Assembly (NCBI RefSeq): GCF_038593855.1
Contig: NZ_CP151996.1
Location: forward strand, 3,286,001-3,350,000
Reading direction: 5' to 3'
Source: Lysinibacillus sp. FSL M8-0337
Lineage (GTDB): Bacteria > Bacillota > Bacilli > Bacillales_A > Planococcaceae
DNA length: 64,000 bases
Part shown: piece after piece, positions 37,080 to 45,874 of the stretch
Position numbering within the stretch: position 1 is the first letter of the stretch
Layout: each line of letters begins with the position of its first letter
The notes under the pieces: model-generated
What the model saw: the letters and a program-made list of their open reading frames with translations, nothing else
Databases searched by the model: none
What the model was told of the DNA's origin: nothing
Program-made: the position numbers and the translations under genes

Positions 37080-37592
37080 TTATAAATCATAGCGGAAGCT
37101 TTTCACCAAGATATCACCTTTATAAAACTCTTTTGACTCGTCTCGGACAAAACCTAGTGATAAATAAAGGTTGATGGCAACTTGCATAATATCTCCAGAA
37201 TGTAAATAGAGAGATTGATCTTGACGCTTGCGAGCAAAAGCAAAGCTTTCTTGTAATAATTTTTTAGCCACACCTTGCCCCCTCCCTTTCGGATGAACTG
37301 CTAATAAGCGTACAATCGTTGACTCAATACCAAGTTCAGGAAGACCGTATGCTTTTTCAGCATTTGTAAATAGTTGCAAGCCTCCTACAATTTCCTGCTC
37401 ACGCTTTGCAACTAATATCGTCTCTGCATTTGGATTGCCAACAGACGCCCGAATATCTTGTAAATATTGAGCCCAATGCGCTGGGTCTTTGTAATCTTTC
37501 TCATACTGCGCATAACTCTCCACAAGCACTTCCAAATAAGCTGGATAATCTTCTTGTCGTAAATGTTCAATAACAATTTGTGCTACTGTCAT
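37080..37592 (-). CDS. ytmI: GNAT N-acetyltransferase, YtmI-like
   Basis: A 170-residue acetyltransferase. The acetyl-CoA loop VHPKGRGQGVAKKLLQESFAFA at about 91-112 holds the RGQGVA P-loop. In B. subtilis YtmI (SnaA) acetylates S-alkyl cysteines as the first salvage step. It is the last gene of the present operon. The start at 37592 follows GGAG; the longer frame to 37664 overlaps the permease gene end and has no ribosome site. Family certain, substrate inferred from the operon. Confidence 0.82.
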   Translation of the reverse strand: MTVAQIVIEHLRQEDYPAYLEVLVESYAQYEKDYKDPAHWAQYLQDIRASVGNPNAETILVAKREQEIVGGLQLFTNAEKAYGLPELGIESTIVRLLAVHPKGRGQGVAKKLLQESFAFARKRQDQSLYLHSGDIMQVAINLYLSLGFVRDESKEFYKGDILVKSFRYDL

Positions 37593-37664
37593 CAACAACA
37601 CTCCTTTCACTTCTTTTTTGATTAGAAAACTGGATAAGCACTCATACGTTGAAATTGCACACAA

Positions 37665-38372
37665 CTAGATACTACCCTTACGATAAGCCGTCACCCTATG
37701 TTCGATTTGGTGAGCAAACCATTCCACAACTATAGAAACACCCCAATAGATTAAGCCGACTGCTATAAATGCCTCTAAAAACTTTAAATTAACGGAAGCT
37801 ACGATATTCGCTGCGCCTGTTAACTCTTTAATTGAGACAAAAAATGCCAAAGACGTTGCATGTAAAAACCCAATAAAGACATTTGTAAAATTCGGTATGG
37901 ATTGACTAAATGCTTGAGGTAATATTAAGCGTCGCATTGCCTGCGAAAACGTTAGCCCAACTGCATACGCCGCTTCTAATTGCCCTTGTGGCACACCTAA
38001 AATACCAGATCGTATAATTTCTGAAGCATAAGCCCCCGCACTTAACGTCAACGCTAGTAAGACAAAAAATAATATTGGAATCGTATTTGACTGAAAGTCC
38101 AATTTCAAAGCTTGTGCAATTGCATCTACAACAATTGGTATTCCAAAGTAAATAAGCATAATATGCATAATAATCGGTGTGCCTCTGAAAAAAGAAACGT
38201 AAAAATTTAATAACGGTGCTAGTATTTTTAGTTGTTTTATGCGAACAAAGGCGACGATGATGCCGATTAAAATACCTAAACAAACAGGTGTACATGTCAT
38301 AAACAAAGTTAAAGGCAATACCTTAAAAATTTCCTGTAAAGCGTGCCATATAAACGCTATATCTATAGTCAT
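37665..38372 (-). CDS. tcyM: amino-acid ABC transporter permease, TcyM-like
   Basis: A 235-residue polar amino-acid permease with five to six membrane helices. The HisM-type EAA loop ILGVPQGQLEAAYAVGLTFSQAMRRLILPQAF is at about 125-156. With TcyL it forms the membrane channel of a cystine or S-alkyl-cysteine importer. It begins 13 bases after its partner. Which of TcyL/TcyM it matches is based on order only. Confidence 0.82.
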   Translation of the reverse strand: MTIDIAFIWHALQEIFKVLPLTLFMTCTPVCLGILIGIIVAFVRIKQLKILAPLLNFYVSFFRGTPIIMHIMLIYFGIPIVVDAIAQALKLDFQSNTIPILFFVLLALTLSAGAYASEIIRSGILGVPQGQLEAAYAVGLTFSQAMRRLILPQAFSQSIPNFTNVFIGFLHATSLAFFVSIKELTGAANIVASVNLKFLEAFIAVGLIYWGVSIVVEWFAHQIEHRVTAYRKGSI

Positions 38373-38385
38373 TGTTTGTTCCTCC

Positions 38386-39087
38386 CTAGCTCATCGCTAC
38401 TTCTTTCATATAACGGTTGAGATAGCGTTCATTACGTTTCAACACCTTTTCTGCGAACAACACAATCACATAATAAACGACTGATAGTGCCAAATAGATT
38501 TCTAGTGCTCTTGTAGTCGAAGCAATCAGCGTTTCTCCTCGACCGACCATATCCATAACACCAATCGAAAATGCCAATGACGTATCCTTTAACGAGCTAA
38601 TCATTGTATTCGACATATTTGGAAAGGCGATACGTAGCGCCTGTGGCAAGATAATACGTAAAAATGCTTGCGCTCGATTTAAGCCGACAGCGTAAGCTGC
38701 TTCTAATTGCCCACGGTCAATCGTTAAAATAGCCGCTCTAAAAATTTCTGCAAACGATGCAGCATTACTGAATGTATACGTTATGATGACAAAATACATA
38801 GCATCCATTCTTGTTACATCAATATGAATCATCTTTAATAGAGCAGGTATGCCGTAAAACACTAGAAACAACTGGATTAAAATAGGCGTACCACGAATAA
38901 ACGAAATATAAATCGTAACCATTTGTTTTAAAATGGGTATTTGCAATAGCTTTGGTAGGGCAACTACGATACCAAACAATATGCCAAAAACAATCGAAAA
39001 AAATAAAATCTCCAGTGTTACGGGTAAATATTGAAGCAATATCGGAAGTACATTCGCTATTAGCATCCAGTCAAAATCATTGCCCAT
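38386..39087 (-). CDS. tcyL: amino-acid ABC transporter permease, TcyL-like
   Basis: A 233-residue polar amino-acid permease. The EAA loop ILTIDRGQLEAAYAVGLNRAQAFLRIILPQAL is at about 118-149; hydrophobic helices fill the rest. It follows the binding protein gene and precedes the second permease, the tcyK-tcyL-tcyM order. No ATP-binding gene is present in the cluster. Confidence 0.82.
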   Translation of the reverse strand: MGNDFDWMLIANVLPILLQYLPVTLEILFFSIVFGILFGIVVALPKLLQIPILKQMVTIYISFIRGTPILIQLFLVFYGIPALLKMIHIDVTRMDAMYFVIITYTFSNAASFAEIFRAAILTIDRGQLEAAYAVGLNRAQAFLRIILPQALRIAFPNMSNTMISSLKDTSLAFSIGVMDMVGRGETLIASTTRALEIYLALSVVYYVIVLFAEKVLKRNERYLNRYMKEVAMS

Positions 39088-39111
39088 ACTTCCCTCATCC
39101 TCTCTTATGTG

Positions 39112-39936
39112 TTAGAAATCTACAGTATAGTCATCACCTAACCATTTTTTACTAAGCTCGCTAATTACGCCTTCTGTTTTAAGCTCTCTAATCGCCTCAT
39201 CAATACGCTCCTGTAAAGGTACTTCATCTTTATTTAGTAGGAAGTAAACTTTCGAGTTTAATAGTGCGTCACCCACTACTTTTTGTTGAGCTTCATTGCT
39301 TTCGTTATAGTACTTCACTGCAAATGGGGTTGTAATAATCGCATCAAGACGACCTGTCGCAAGTTGATTATTAACATCCACTGATCCAGAGGAGTACACA
39401 ATATTTGCCCCTAAATTATGCTCTTTATTATATTTTTCAATAAAAACAGCAGAGTTGCTCGTTGGCGACACACTGACATTTTTGCCTGTTAAATCAGCAA
39501 TCGATTGGATGTCATTATTTTTCGCATTGACCGTTACTTGTAATGGGAATACATTATATGGCTCCTTGTTAAATAGAAATTTTTCTTCCCGTTCACTATT
39601 GACCTCCATCTGATGTGCGATTAAATCAATCTTCCCTGTTTCTAAACTTAGTAATAAGTTTGAAAATTCCATTGTTTTAAATTCAAAATTATACTCCGGT
39701 AGCTTTTCATCAATCGCTCTGACAAGCTCCACATCATAGCCTGTTAAATTCCCCTTATCATCAAGGAAGCAAATATTAGGAAATTGCGTACCTGTTCCAA
39801 CTAGTATTGTTTGAACGTTATTTTTACCTTGTGCTTTTGCATCTTTACTACTATCTATTTGTGATTTTTCTGTACTTGAGCAAGCCGTTAAAAATAACAT
39901 CAGTACGCATGTTAAATAAAACGTTAATTTCCTCAT
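39112..39936 (-). CDS. tcyK: amino-acid ABC transporter substrate-binding lipoprotein
   Basis: A 274-residue periplasmic-binding-type protein tethered outside the membrane. The lipoprotein signal MRKLTFYLTCVLMLFLTACS ends in an LTAC lipobox with Cys19. The mature domain (SBP family 3) has GTGTQFPNICFLDDKGNLTGYDVELVRAI and LLSLETGKIDLIAHQM. The start at 39936 follows GGGAG; the longer frame begins within the glutaredoxin gene. It resembles TcyJ/TcyK, of which B. subtilis has two and this cluster one. Confidence 0.87.
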   Translation of the reverse strand: MRKLTFYLTCVLMLFLTACSSTEKSQIDSSKDAKAQGKNNVQTILVGTGTQFPNICFLDDKGNLTGYDVELVRAIDEKLPEYNFEFKTMEFSNLLLSLETGKIDLIAHQMEVNSEREEKFLFNKEPYNVFPLQVTVNAKNNDIQSIADLTGKNVSVSPTSNSAVFIEKYNKEHNLGANIVYSSGSVDVNNQLATGRLDAIITTPFAVKYYNESNEAQQKVVGDALLNSKVYFLLNKDEVPLQERIDEAIRELKTEGVISELSKKWLGDDYTVDF

Positions 39937-39952
39937 CGTATCACTCCCTTTC

Positions 39953-40231
39953 CTAAACTTGTGTTGGTAAATGAATAGCAAGTGCTGTCTTAATATGTTC
40001 AAGCCCAAGTTCTGTAACGGCTTTGTACACACCATCCTCACTTGAACCAATTTCAACTACTGGCACATAGCGTACGCCATACTTTGTATCAAGAATGTCA
40101 CGAAAAGCATCGTTATGTGTAACATCAACTGTTCTATAGGTAATTCCTTGCCCTTGTAAATAGGCTTTAACTTCCTCACAATAGCTACAACCTTGCTTTG
40201 ACCATACAACTACATCTATTTTTTTTGCCAT
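39953..40231 (-). CDS. ytnI: glutaredoxin-like protein YtnI
   Basis: A 92-residue thioredoxin-fold protein with a CSYC redox motif at residues 16-19 (WSKQGCSYCEEVKAYL) and a cis-proline in the RYVPVVEIG stretch. The B. subtilis homologue YtnI (CmoI) works beside the YtmO and YtnJ monooxygenases. It sits between ytmO and the binding protein here. The cellular partner is inferred from context. Confidence 0.85.
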   Translation of the reverse strand: MAKKIDVVVWSKQGCSYCEEVKAYLQGQGITYRTVDVTHNDAFRDILDTKYGVRYVPVVEIGSSEDGVYKAVTELGLEHIKTALAIHLPTQV

Positions 40232-40246
40232 GTTGGATAATCCTCC

Positions 40247-41260
40247 TTAACTTACTGCTTCATGTTGTTGTAAATGTAAATTTACTGGACTTAATAAGTC
40301 AAATGACCGCTGTCGTTCAAATGCCTTTAAAATCGGTGTATGCAAAATAAACTCATCAATTTGATATTGCTTGTGAAAGGCATCAAATGTGGCTTTTATC
40401 TCTTCAGGCGTACCGTATAAAACATCTGCATCATACTGCTGTACAGTGAACGCTTCTCCTGATTCCTGCCCGAATTTTTCTGCTAATTCCACCGATTGTA
40501 GCGTCAAACTACGACCACTTGCCAAATGTACTTTCGTAATTTTTTGTTCTCCTACTAATGCCTGTGCCTCCTCTTTTGTTGGTGCGGCAAGGGTTGCAAT
40601 TGATAATGCAAAATGACCATTTGGAAAATGTGTGCGATAGGTCTTAGCGGCTTCCTGTAAAACTGCTGGATCACTATTGATAAAGCGTGCAAAAACAAAG
40701 GCAATGCCAAGCTTACCTGCAAGGGCTGCACTTTGGGGGCTTGCGCCAAGTAAAAATAACGACGGTTTTACTTTAGGAATAGGTGTTGCCTGAACTCCAT
40801 TTAGCTCATGCTCTGATGGTAGCGCGTTGTCCATTAATTGCTGTAAAAACGTTAGTCGTTCCTCAAAGTCCTCACCATTGTTCACCGTGCCAAATTGCAA
40901 TGCCTTTGTGGACAACGGTAGACCTCCTGGCGCTTTTCCAATGCCCAAATCTACTCTCCCTGGTTCTAACGTTGCGAGCACATGGAAATTTTCTGCCACT
41001 TTGTATGGGCTATAATGTTGTAACATAACACCCCCTGAGCCAATACGAATTGAGGTCGTTTTTGCAAGTAAATACGATACTAAAACTTCTGGTGATGTGC
41101 CTGCTAATGTATCGGTATTATGATGTTCTGACACCCAAAAACGCGTATATCCTAACTGCTCAGCCCTTTGTGCTAACGCTACTGTATTTTGCAATGCTTG
41201 CTCGTTTGTTGCATTGTCGATAATTGGGCTTTGGTCTAAAATGCCTAAAGAATAACTCAT
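40247..41260 (-). CDS. ytmO: LLM-class flavin monooxygenase, YtmO-like
   Basis: A 337-residue luciferase-like flavoprotein, MsnO8/alkanal monooxygenase subgroup. It starts MSYSLGILDQSPIID, and VSEHHNTDTLAGTSPEVLVSYLLAKTTSIRIGSGGVMLQHYSPYKVAENF at about 45-95 is the family core. The start at 41260 follows AAGGAGG; an upstream ATG lacks a site. In B. subtilis YtmO (CmoO) belongs to the ytmI salvage operon. The exact reaction is uncertain. Confidence 0.87.
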   Translation of the reverse strand: MSYSLGILDQSPIIDNATNEQALQNTVALAQRAEQLGYTRFWVSEHHNTDTLAGTSPEVLVSYLLAKTTSIRIGSGGVMLQHYSPYKVAENFHVLATLEPGRVDLGIGKAPGGLPLSTKALQFGTVNNGEDFEERLTFLQQLMDNALPSEHELNGVQATPIPKVKPSLFLLGASPQSAALAGKLGIAFVFARFINSDPAVLQEAAKTYRTHFPNGHFALSIATLAAPTKEEAQALVGEQKITKVHLASGRSLTLQSVELAEKFGQESGEAFTVQQYDADVLYGTPEEIKATFDAFHKQYQIDEFILHTPILKAFERQRSFDLLSPVNLHLQQHEAVS

Positions 41261-41307
41261 ACAATACCTCCTTAAAATATTTTTATTCAAATAAGTTTAC
41301 TTGGTTT

Positions 41308-42636
41308 TTAAACAGACTGTGTGACATAACGACTTTCTTTAAATGGTAATCCTAAATTACCTCGCAATGTATCTGCCTCATATTGCTCTCTGTATAGACC
41401 TCGTGCCTGCAAGATAGGTACTACTTTATCGACAAAATCATCAAGTGCATCAGGCACTGTTACAGCTACAATAAAGCCATCCGCTGCTTCTTTTTCAAAC
41501 CATTCTTGTACTAAATCAGCAATCTGTTCAGCAGTACCAAAAAATGTCGTTTTCGGTGTAGCTTCACGTAATGCCACTTGACGAAGTGTGAGCCCTTCTT
41601 CTTTTGCATAGGTTTTTATATAATCGGTCGTGCTACGGAAGCTATTTGCTCCAATGTCACCTAGCTCTGGGAATAATGCATCCACATCATACTGAGTAAA
41701 ATCATGATGATCAAAATAACGACCAAGATAGGCAAGTGCACGTTCAATGGAAACAAGCTCTACTATTTCTTGATACTTTGCCTCGGCTTCTTCGATTGTG
41801 TCTCCGATAATAGGTGATATTCCTGGGAAAATCTTCACTTCATCGGGATTTCGTCCAACATCTGCAACCGCTGTTTTGACTTTTTTATAAAACTTCTGTG
41901 CTTCTTCGAGCGATGCACCATGCGTAAATATGGCATCCGCATCCTTTGCGGCTAAGCGGATACCCGCATCCGAAGACCCTGCTTGGAAAATAACAGGTTG
42001 CCCTTGTTTTGAGCGCGCAATATTGAGTGGGCCTTGTACCGAAAAGTATTTCCCCTTATGTTGTAAGGTGTGTAGCTTTGCTGGATCAAAAAATACGTCA
42101 TTTTCCACATCTGCTATAAAAGCATCATCATCCCATGAGTCCCAAAGTCCCTTTGTCACCTCTAAGTATTCCTCAGCAATTTGGTAACGTTCTGCATGAC
42201 TAGGATGCTGGTCAATTGTTTTATTATAATTTAACGCCGTGCTCTCTAATGGTGTCGTCACCACATTCCATCCTGCTCGCCCATTGCTAATATGATCGAG
42301 CGATGCAAACTGTCGTGCTACTGTAAATGGTTCACTATAGGATGTGGATACCGTCCCTACAAGTCCAATGTGGTTTGTTGAAACTGCTAGTGCCGATAAT
42401 AACGTTAACGGCTCAAAACGATTTAAAAAATGAGGGATTGACTTTTCATTAATAAATAAACCATCTGCAATAAAAGCAACATCAAACTTCCCTTGTTCCG
42501 CCTTCTGCGCTTGTTGTATATAAAACGGCAAGCTTACACTTTGATTGCTTGCTACTTTTGGGTGACGCCAGCTCGAAATATTGCCACCTACACCATGAAT
42601 AATCGCCCCAAATCGAATTTTATCCTGTCTAACCAT
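41308..42636 (-). CDS. ytnJ: NtaA/SnaA/DszA-family monooxygenase, YtnJ-like
   Basis: A 442-residue flavin-dependent monooxygenase. Typical blocks are [12 protein letters not shown] (15-26), [11 protein letters not shown] (53-63), [21 protein letters not shown] (about 115-135), [23 protein letters not shown] (about 215-237) and [16 protein letters not shown]. In B. subtilis YtnJ (CmoJ) cleaves a carbon-sulfur bond during salvage of S-substituted cysteines. It is the promoter-proximal gene of the cluster. The 200 bases upstream hold its promoter region; no operator is named with confidence. Confidence 0.88.
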   Translation of the reverse strand: MVRQDKIRFGAIIHGVGGNISSWRHPKVASNQSVSLPFYIQQAQKAEQGKFDVAFIADGLFINEKSIPHFLNRFEPLTLLSALAVSTNHIGLVGTVSTSYSEPFTVARQFASLDHISNGRAGWNVVTTPLESTALNYNKTIDQHPSHAERYQIAEEYLEVTKGLWDSWDDDAFIADVENDVFFDPAKLHTLQHKGKYFSVQGPLNIARSKQGQPVIFQAGSSDAGIRLAAKDADAIFTHGASLEEAQKFYKKVKTAVADVGRNPDEVKIFPGISPIIGDTIEEAEAKYQEIVELVSIERALAYLGRYFDHHDFTQYDVDALFPELGDIGANSFRSTTDYIKTYAKEEGLTLRQVALREATPKTTFFGTAEQIADLVQEWFEKEAADGFIVAVTVPDALDDFVDKVVPILQARGLYREQYEADTLRGNLGLPFKESRYVTQSV

Positions 42637-42837
42637 ACCTGTTCTCCTCCTTAAAAATTTTTATTTTTACTAAACTTAGTGGTTAAGTATGTTTTTAGTT
42701 AAAAAATAATATTTCACTTATACTGTCGGGCAGACATGCATAAATAAAATAGGATTGAGGAAGATATTACCGTTCATTAAACGATTATGCAATAGGTCTT
42801 ATAATAGAAAAAATTTTTCGAGCTATAAATTTTTTTA

Positions 42838-43734
42838 TCATGAAAACGTTTGGGTATTTTCAAACTGAATAGCTGTATTTAAAATATTGTCCCAAAAAGC
42901 AGGTTCCAGTGTATCTTTCTTCAAATAAGTTAAAAAAATATGCTGGTTCATATCGAATAAATGTTTCACATCAATCTCAACAAACTCGCCGCTTTCAAGC
43001 TCGTTTTTCACACATAGATGTGGCAAAAAGCTCATATAACCTTTCGTTCGAATAAATGCCTTCGCTACTTCTAAATGGTCTGTTCGCACTTCAATATTTG
43101 CCGATACGCCTTCTACCTCGAACATTTTATGGACATAGTTCCAATCAAATGCGCCACATTCAAAAAACACCATTTTTTGCTGCGCTAATTCTTTTGCCTT
43201 TAGCACTACCCCTTGTATCAATGGATGGTCCCGATGCATCACGAGCTTTACTGCATTGCTTAATAACAACTCATTGCATACTCCTTGTTGATGCACATAT
43301 TGCATAAACCCTATATCAATTTGGTGACTCTGTAATTTTTCTAATAGGATTGTTGTAGGACCTGTGATGATTTGAAAGCGCATGTGAGGAAAGCTTTCCT
43401 TCCATTTAGGTAAGGCATATGCCAAAAAATATTGAGCTGTCACACCGTTCGTACCAATACAAACTTCATTTGTTGTTTGCGTTTCCTGTAATTGTTTTTT
43501 TCCTTGCTGAAACGTTTGCACAATCTGTGTGGCAAATGGTAAAAAATCTTTTCCTTTCTCTGATAAAATGACACTCCTTGCATCACGATAAAATAATTCA
43601 ACGTTTAACTCACGTTCCAATGATTTGATACGAGCTGTAACTGTTGGCTGTGATAAAAACAATGCATTGGCAGCCTTATGAATGCTTTTATAATGGACAA
43701 CATATAAAAATGCCTCGATATGATCAATGTTCAA
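42838..43734 (-). CDS. ytlI: LysR-family activator, YtlI/AscR-like
   Basis: A 298-residue LysR regulator. The winged HTH lies at residues 1-58 (FLYVVHYKSIHKAANALFLSQPTVTARIKSLERELNVELFYR); the effector domain follows (about 90-295). The start is TTG at 43734 with AGGAGGG seven bases upstream. It is next to the salvage cluster, as YtlI is to ytmI in B. subtilis, where it activates the operon and responds to sulfur supply. Here it lies upstream in the same direction rather than divergent. Effector is unknown. Confidence 0.83.
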   Translation of the reverse strand: MNIDHIEAFLYVVHYKSIHKAANALFLSQPTVTARIKSLERELNVELFYRDARSVILSEKGKDFLPFATQIVQTFQQGKKQLQETQTTNEVCIGTNGVTAQYFLAYALPKWKESFPHMRFQIITGPTTILLEKLQSHQIDIGFMQYVHQQGVCNELLLSNAVKLVMHRDHPLIQGVVLKAKELAQQKMVFFECGAFDWNYVHKMFEVEGVSANIEVRTDHLEVAKAFIRTKGYMSFLPHLCVKNELESGEFVEIDVKHLFDMNQHIFLTYLKKDTLEPAFWDNILNTAIQFENTQTFS

Positions 43735-43794
43735 ATAAAGCCCTCCTAAAATTTCGTATTGTCCCTATTATATCGATATCCATCAATTTTCTCT

Positions 43795-43819
43795 ATAACA
43801 GATTGGAAAACTATGTTAT
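43795..43819. promoter_or_regulatory. inverted repeat before the LysR gene
   Basis: ATAACA-13 bases-TGTTAT, 60 bases before the TTG start, has the T-N11-A type layout of LysR-family sites. A TATAAT lies just downstream at about 43770. Autoregulation is possible but unproven. Confidence 0.35.
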
Positions 43820-43831
43820 TATCAATAAACA

Positions 43832-43986
43832 TAAAAAAAAAAGCAACCCAGCGTCTCCCAGGTTACTTTCACTATGTAGCGATGAGGTCATCCATCTTGA
43901 CAACGTACATCGCGCGCAGCTACATCCCTCTGTCTGTATGCTACTTTATGTTATTCACAGATGACACCCACTGTTGTCAATGTGAA
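43832..43986 (-). ncRNA. structured leader or 3-prime RNA with interleaved stems and a terminator
   Basis: On the minus strand, between argF and the LysR gene, four elements appear in this order: a hairpin TTCACA-TGACA/TGTCA-TGTGAA (43954-43986); TTGACAAC (43973-43980) that can pair instead with GTTGTCAA (43897-43904); ATGTAGC (43919-43925) that pairs with GCTACAT (43874-43880); and a terminator stem AACCTGG/CTGGGTT with a ten-T tail (43832-43866). The two long-range pairs are interleaved, so they cannot form a simple nested fold. It matches no riboswitch class that I know. It could be an attenuator or the argF 3-prime end. Confidence 0.5.
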
Positions 43987-44031
43987 CTCTCTATATAGCA
44001 ACTCTCCATAAGAAAGTTATCTAGCCTAACG

Positions 44032-44997
44032 TTAAGCCATAATAGAAGCTAGAACAGCTTTTTGAGCATGAAGTCTATTTTCTGCTTGCTCAAAGATGTA
44101 AGAATTAGGGCCATCTATAACTGATGTTGCCACTTCTTCTTCGCGATGAGCTGGTAAGCAGTGTAAGAACATATAGTCTGACTTTGCATGTGCAACAAGT
44201 TCATCGTTGATTTGATAACCAGCAAAATCTTGTAAACGTTTTGCAGCTTCCTCTTCTTGCCCCATTGATGTCCAAACATCTGCGTATACAACATCTGCAT
44301 CTTGGACTGCTGTTACAGGATCATTTGTAATCGTAATGGTACTACCATTTTTCTCTGCAATCTTTTGTGCTTTTGCGATAACTTCCGCATCACACTCATA
44401 GCCAACAGGCGTTGCAACAGCTACATGCATTCCTACATGTGCAGAAGCGACTACTAATGAGTGCGCTACATTATTGCCGTCTCCAACATAGGCAATTTTA
44501 AGACCTTGTAATTCACCTTTATTTTCAAAGATTGTTTCTAAATCTGCCAATGCCTGACAAGGATGATAAATATCCGTTAAACCATTAATAACAGGAATTG
44601 TTGCATGCTCAGCTAACTCTTTAACCATTGCATGAGAGTTTGCACGAATCATAATGCCATCTAAATAACCTGATAACACATGTGCAGTATCATAAATTGA
44701 TTCACCGCGTCCAATTTGTAAATCACGTGCATGCATAAACATACCTTTACCGCCCAATTGTTCCATGCCTACTTCAAATGAAATACGAGTACGCGTTGAA
44801 TGTTTTTCAAAAATCATGCCGAGTGTTTTACCTTCAAGTAATTTCGGACATTTACCTTCTTTTGTAATAATTTTTAGTTGAGATGATAATGCAACTAACT
44901 GCTGAACTTCTTCACTTGTATAGTCTAGCAAAGTTAGTAAGTCTTTTCCTTTTAAGCTTGACACTAACTTTAACTGTACCTCTTCTAATAATTTCAT
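44032..44997 (-). CDS. argF: ornithine carbamoyltransferase
   Basis: A 321-residue enzyme that makes citrulline from ornithine and carbamoyl phosphate in arginine synthesis. The carbamoyl phosphate loop [12 protein letters not shown] is at about 64-75 and HPCQ near 144-147; the ornithine-side motif DVWTSMGQE near 240 and [10 protein letters not shown] near 281 are intact. It is alone here, not in an arg operon. ArgR-like sites lie upstream. An anabolic role is likely but a catabolic ArcB cannot be fully excluded; no arcA or arcC is near. Confidence 0.95.
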   Translation of the reverse strand: MKLLEEVQLKLVSSLKGKDLLTLLDYTSEEVQQLVALSSQLKIITKEGKCPKLLEGKTLGMIFEKHSTRTRISFEVGMEQLGGKGMFMHARDLQIGRGESIYDTAHVLSGYLDGIMIRANSHAMVKELAEHATIPVINGLTDIYHPCQALADLETIFENKGELQGLKIAYVGDGNNVAHSLVVASAHVGMHVAVATPVGYECDAEVIAKAQKIAEKNGSTITITNDPVTAVQDADVVYADVWTSMGQEEEAAKRLQDFAGYQINDELVAHAKSDYMFLHCLPAHREEEVATSVIDGPNSYIFEQAENRLHAQKAVLASIMA

Positions 44998-45040
44998 AGC
45001 CTTCGCTCCTTGCTTTTGTTACTGTTGAACTTAGTATACA

Positions 45041-45076
45041 CATGCATAAATATAAAATCAACTGAATTTTTATGTT
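45041..45076. promoter_or_regulatory. tandem ARG-box-like sites upstream of argF
   Basis: ATGCATAAATATAAAAT and CTGAATTTTTATGTTT lie side by side, 45-80 bases before the argF start. Each fits the AT-rich TGAATnnnnATTCA type ArgR/AhrC operator imperfectly. Confidence 0.45.
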
Positions 45077-45217
45077 TATTTTCAAAAATTAGAATTCATC
45101 AGTTATTTGTGACAAAAATACGTCAATTTGAATATTTATGCATACGGAATGTATTGTCAGCATACTACTGCCATAGTTACATTGATAACCATTTCATATA
45201 ACCTGTTTGTTATCATA

Positions 45218-45250
45218 AAAAAAGAGCCTACCCGAAGGCCTGCTCTGGTC
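45218..45250 (-). terminator. terminator downstream of the YozG-like gene
   Basis: AGAGC and GGCC pair with GGTAGGCTCT, followed by T7 on the minus strand. Confidence 0.75.
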
Positions 45251-45289
45251 ACACTTATGCAGTTATTTAAAGCTATTCTAGATATTCTA

Positions 45290-45505
45290 CTACTCTTCAG
45301 TATCACTTCGATATTCTAAAATATCGCCAGGCTGACAGTCTAACGCCTTGCAAATCGACTCTAAAGTAGTTAAGCGAATTGCTTTTGCCTTTCCATTTTT
45401 TAAAATAGAAAGATTCGCCATTGTTATGCCAACCTTTTCCGAAAGCTCTGTTACGCTCATTTTTCGTTTAGCTAACATCACATCGATGTTAATAATTATC
45501 GCCAT
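45290..45505 (-). CDS. yozG: Cro/CI-type HTH regulator, YozG-like
   Basis: A 71-residue DNA-binding protein that is almost all helix-turn-helix: MSVTELSEKVGITMANLSILKNGKAKAIRLTTLESICKALDCQPGDILEY at about 16-66. The XRE_3/YozG group is usually paired with a DUF2975 membrane protein, as here. The downstream targets are not known; a partner-control role is inferred. Confidence 0.85.
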   Translation of the reverse strand: MAIIINIDVMLAKRKMSVTELSEKVGITMANLSILKNGKAKAIRLTTLESICKALDCQPGDILEYRSDTEE

Positions 45506-45562
45506 ATCCTCAACCTCACACTATTCAATCATTTTCTGATTTTATGTCTACGATTTCTTTAT

Positions 45563-45800
45563 TCAAGCGTTAGGAAAACATCTGATTGCGATAACATTCG
45601 TAGCAAATGTAAAATACAAACCGAATGCCAGCAATTCCACTCTATCACCTTTACTTAAAATCGCAACAACGAGAATTCCCGCTACAACAAAAGCACTGAT
45701 AACAATAGCACAGAACTTGATCACTTTTAAAGCCTTGACTGATACTTCTGAACATGTCTGTTCCTATTCATGTTAAGCAACAGCTTATATACATTGATAG
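45563..45800 (-). pseudogene. decayed second copy of the DUF2975 membrane protein
   Basis: A frame ending at the TGA (45563) encodes CSEVSVKALKVIKFCAIVIS and a following hydrophobic stretch. This matches FSELSVTSLKKIKYCAIIIS in the intact neighbour at 45875. Upstream, a LLRAINVYKLLL-like segment lies in another frame, and no start codon with a ribosome site is present. It is best read as a frameshifted, truncated tandem duplicate. It fills most of the 45506-45874 gap. Confidence 0.7.
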
Positions 45801-45874
45801 CACGTAATAAAACATGGTAAAGAAAATACATAAGTTGCTATTAAAAAAGCATTCGTAATGCTAAGTTACTCACC

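Noticed and set aside
41308-42636. Nitrilotriacetate monooxygenase
   Set aside because: The family name fits, but the neighbours are a sulfur-compound transporter, YtmO and YtnI, which favour YtnJ.
43832-43986. T-box or S-box before the LysR gene
   Set aside because: Neither the AGGGTGG T-box sequence nor the S-box core is present.
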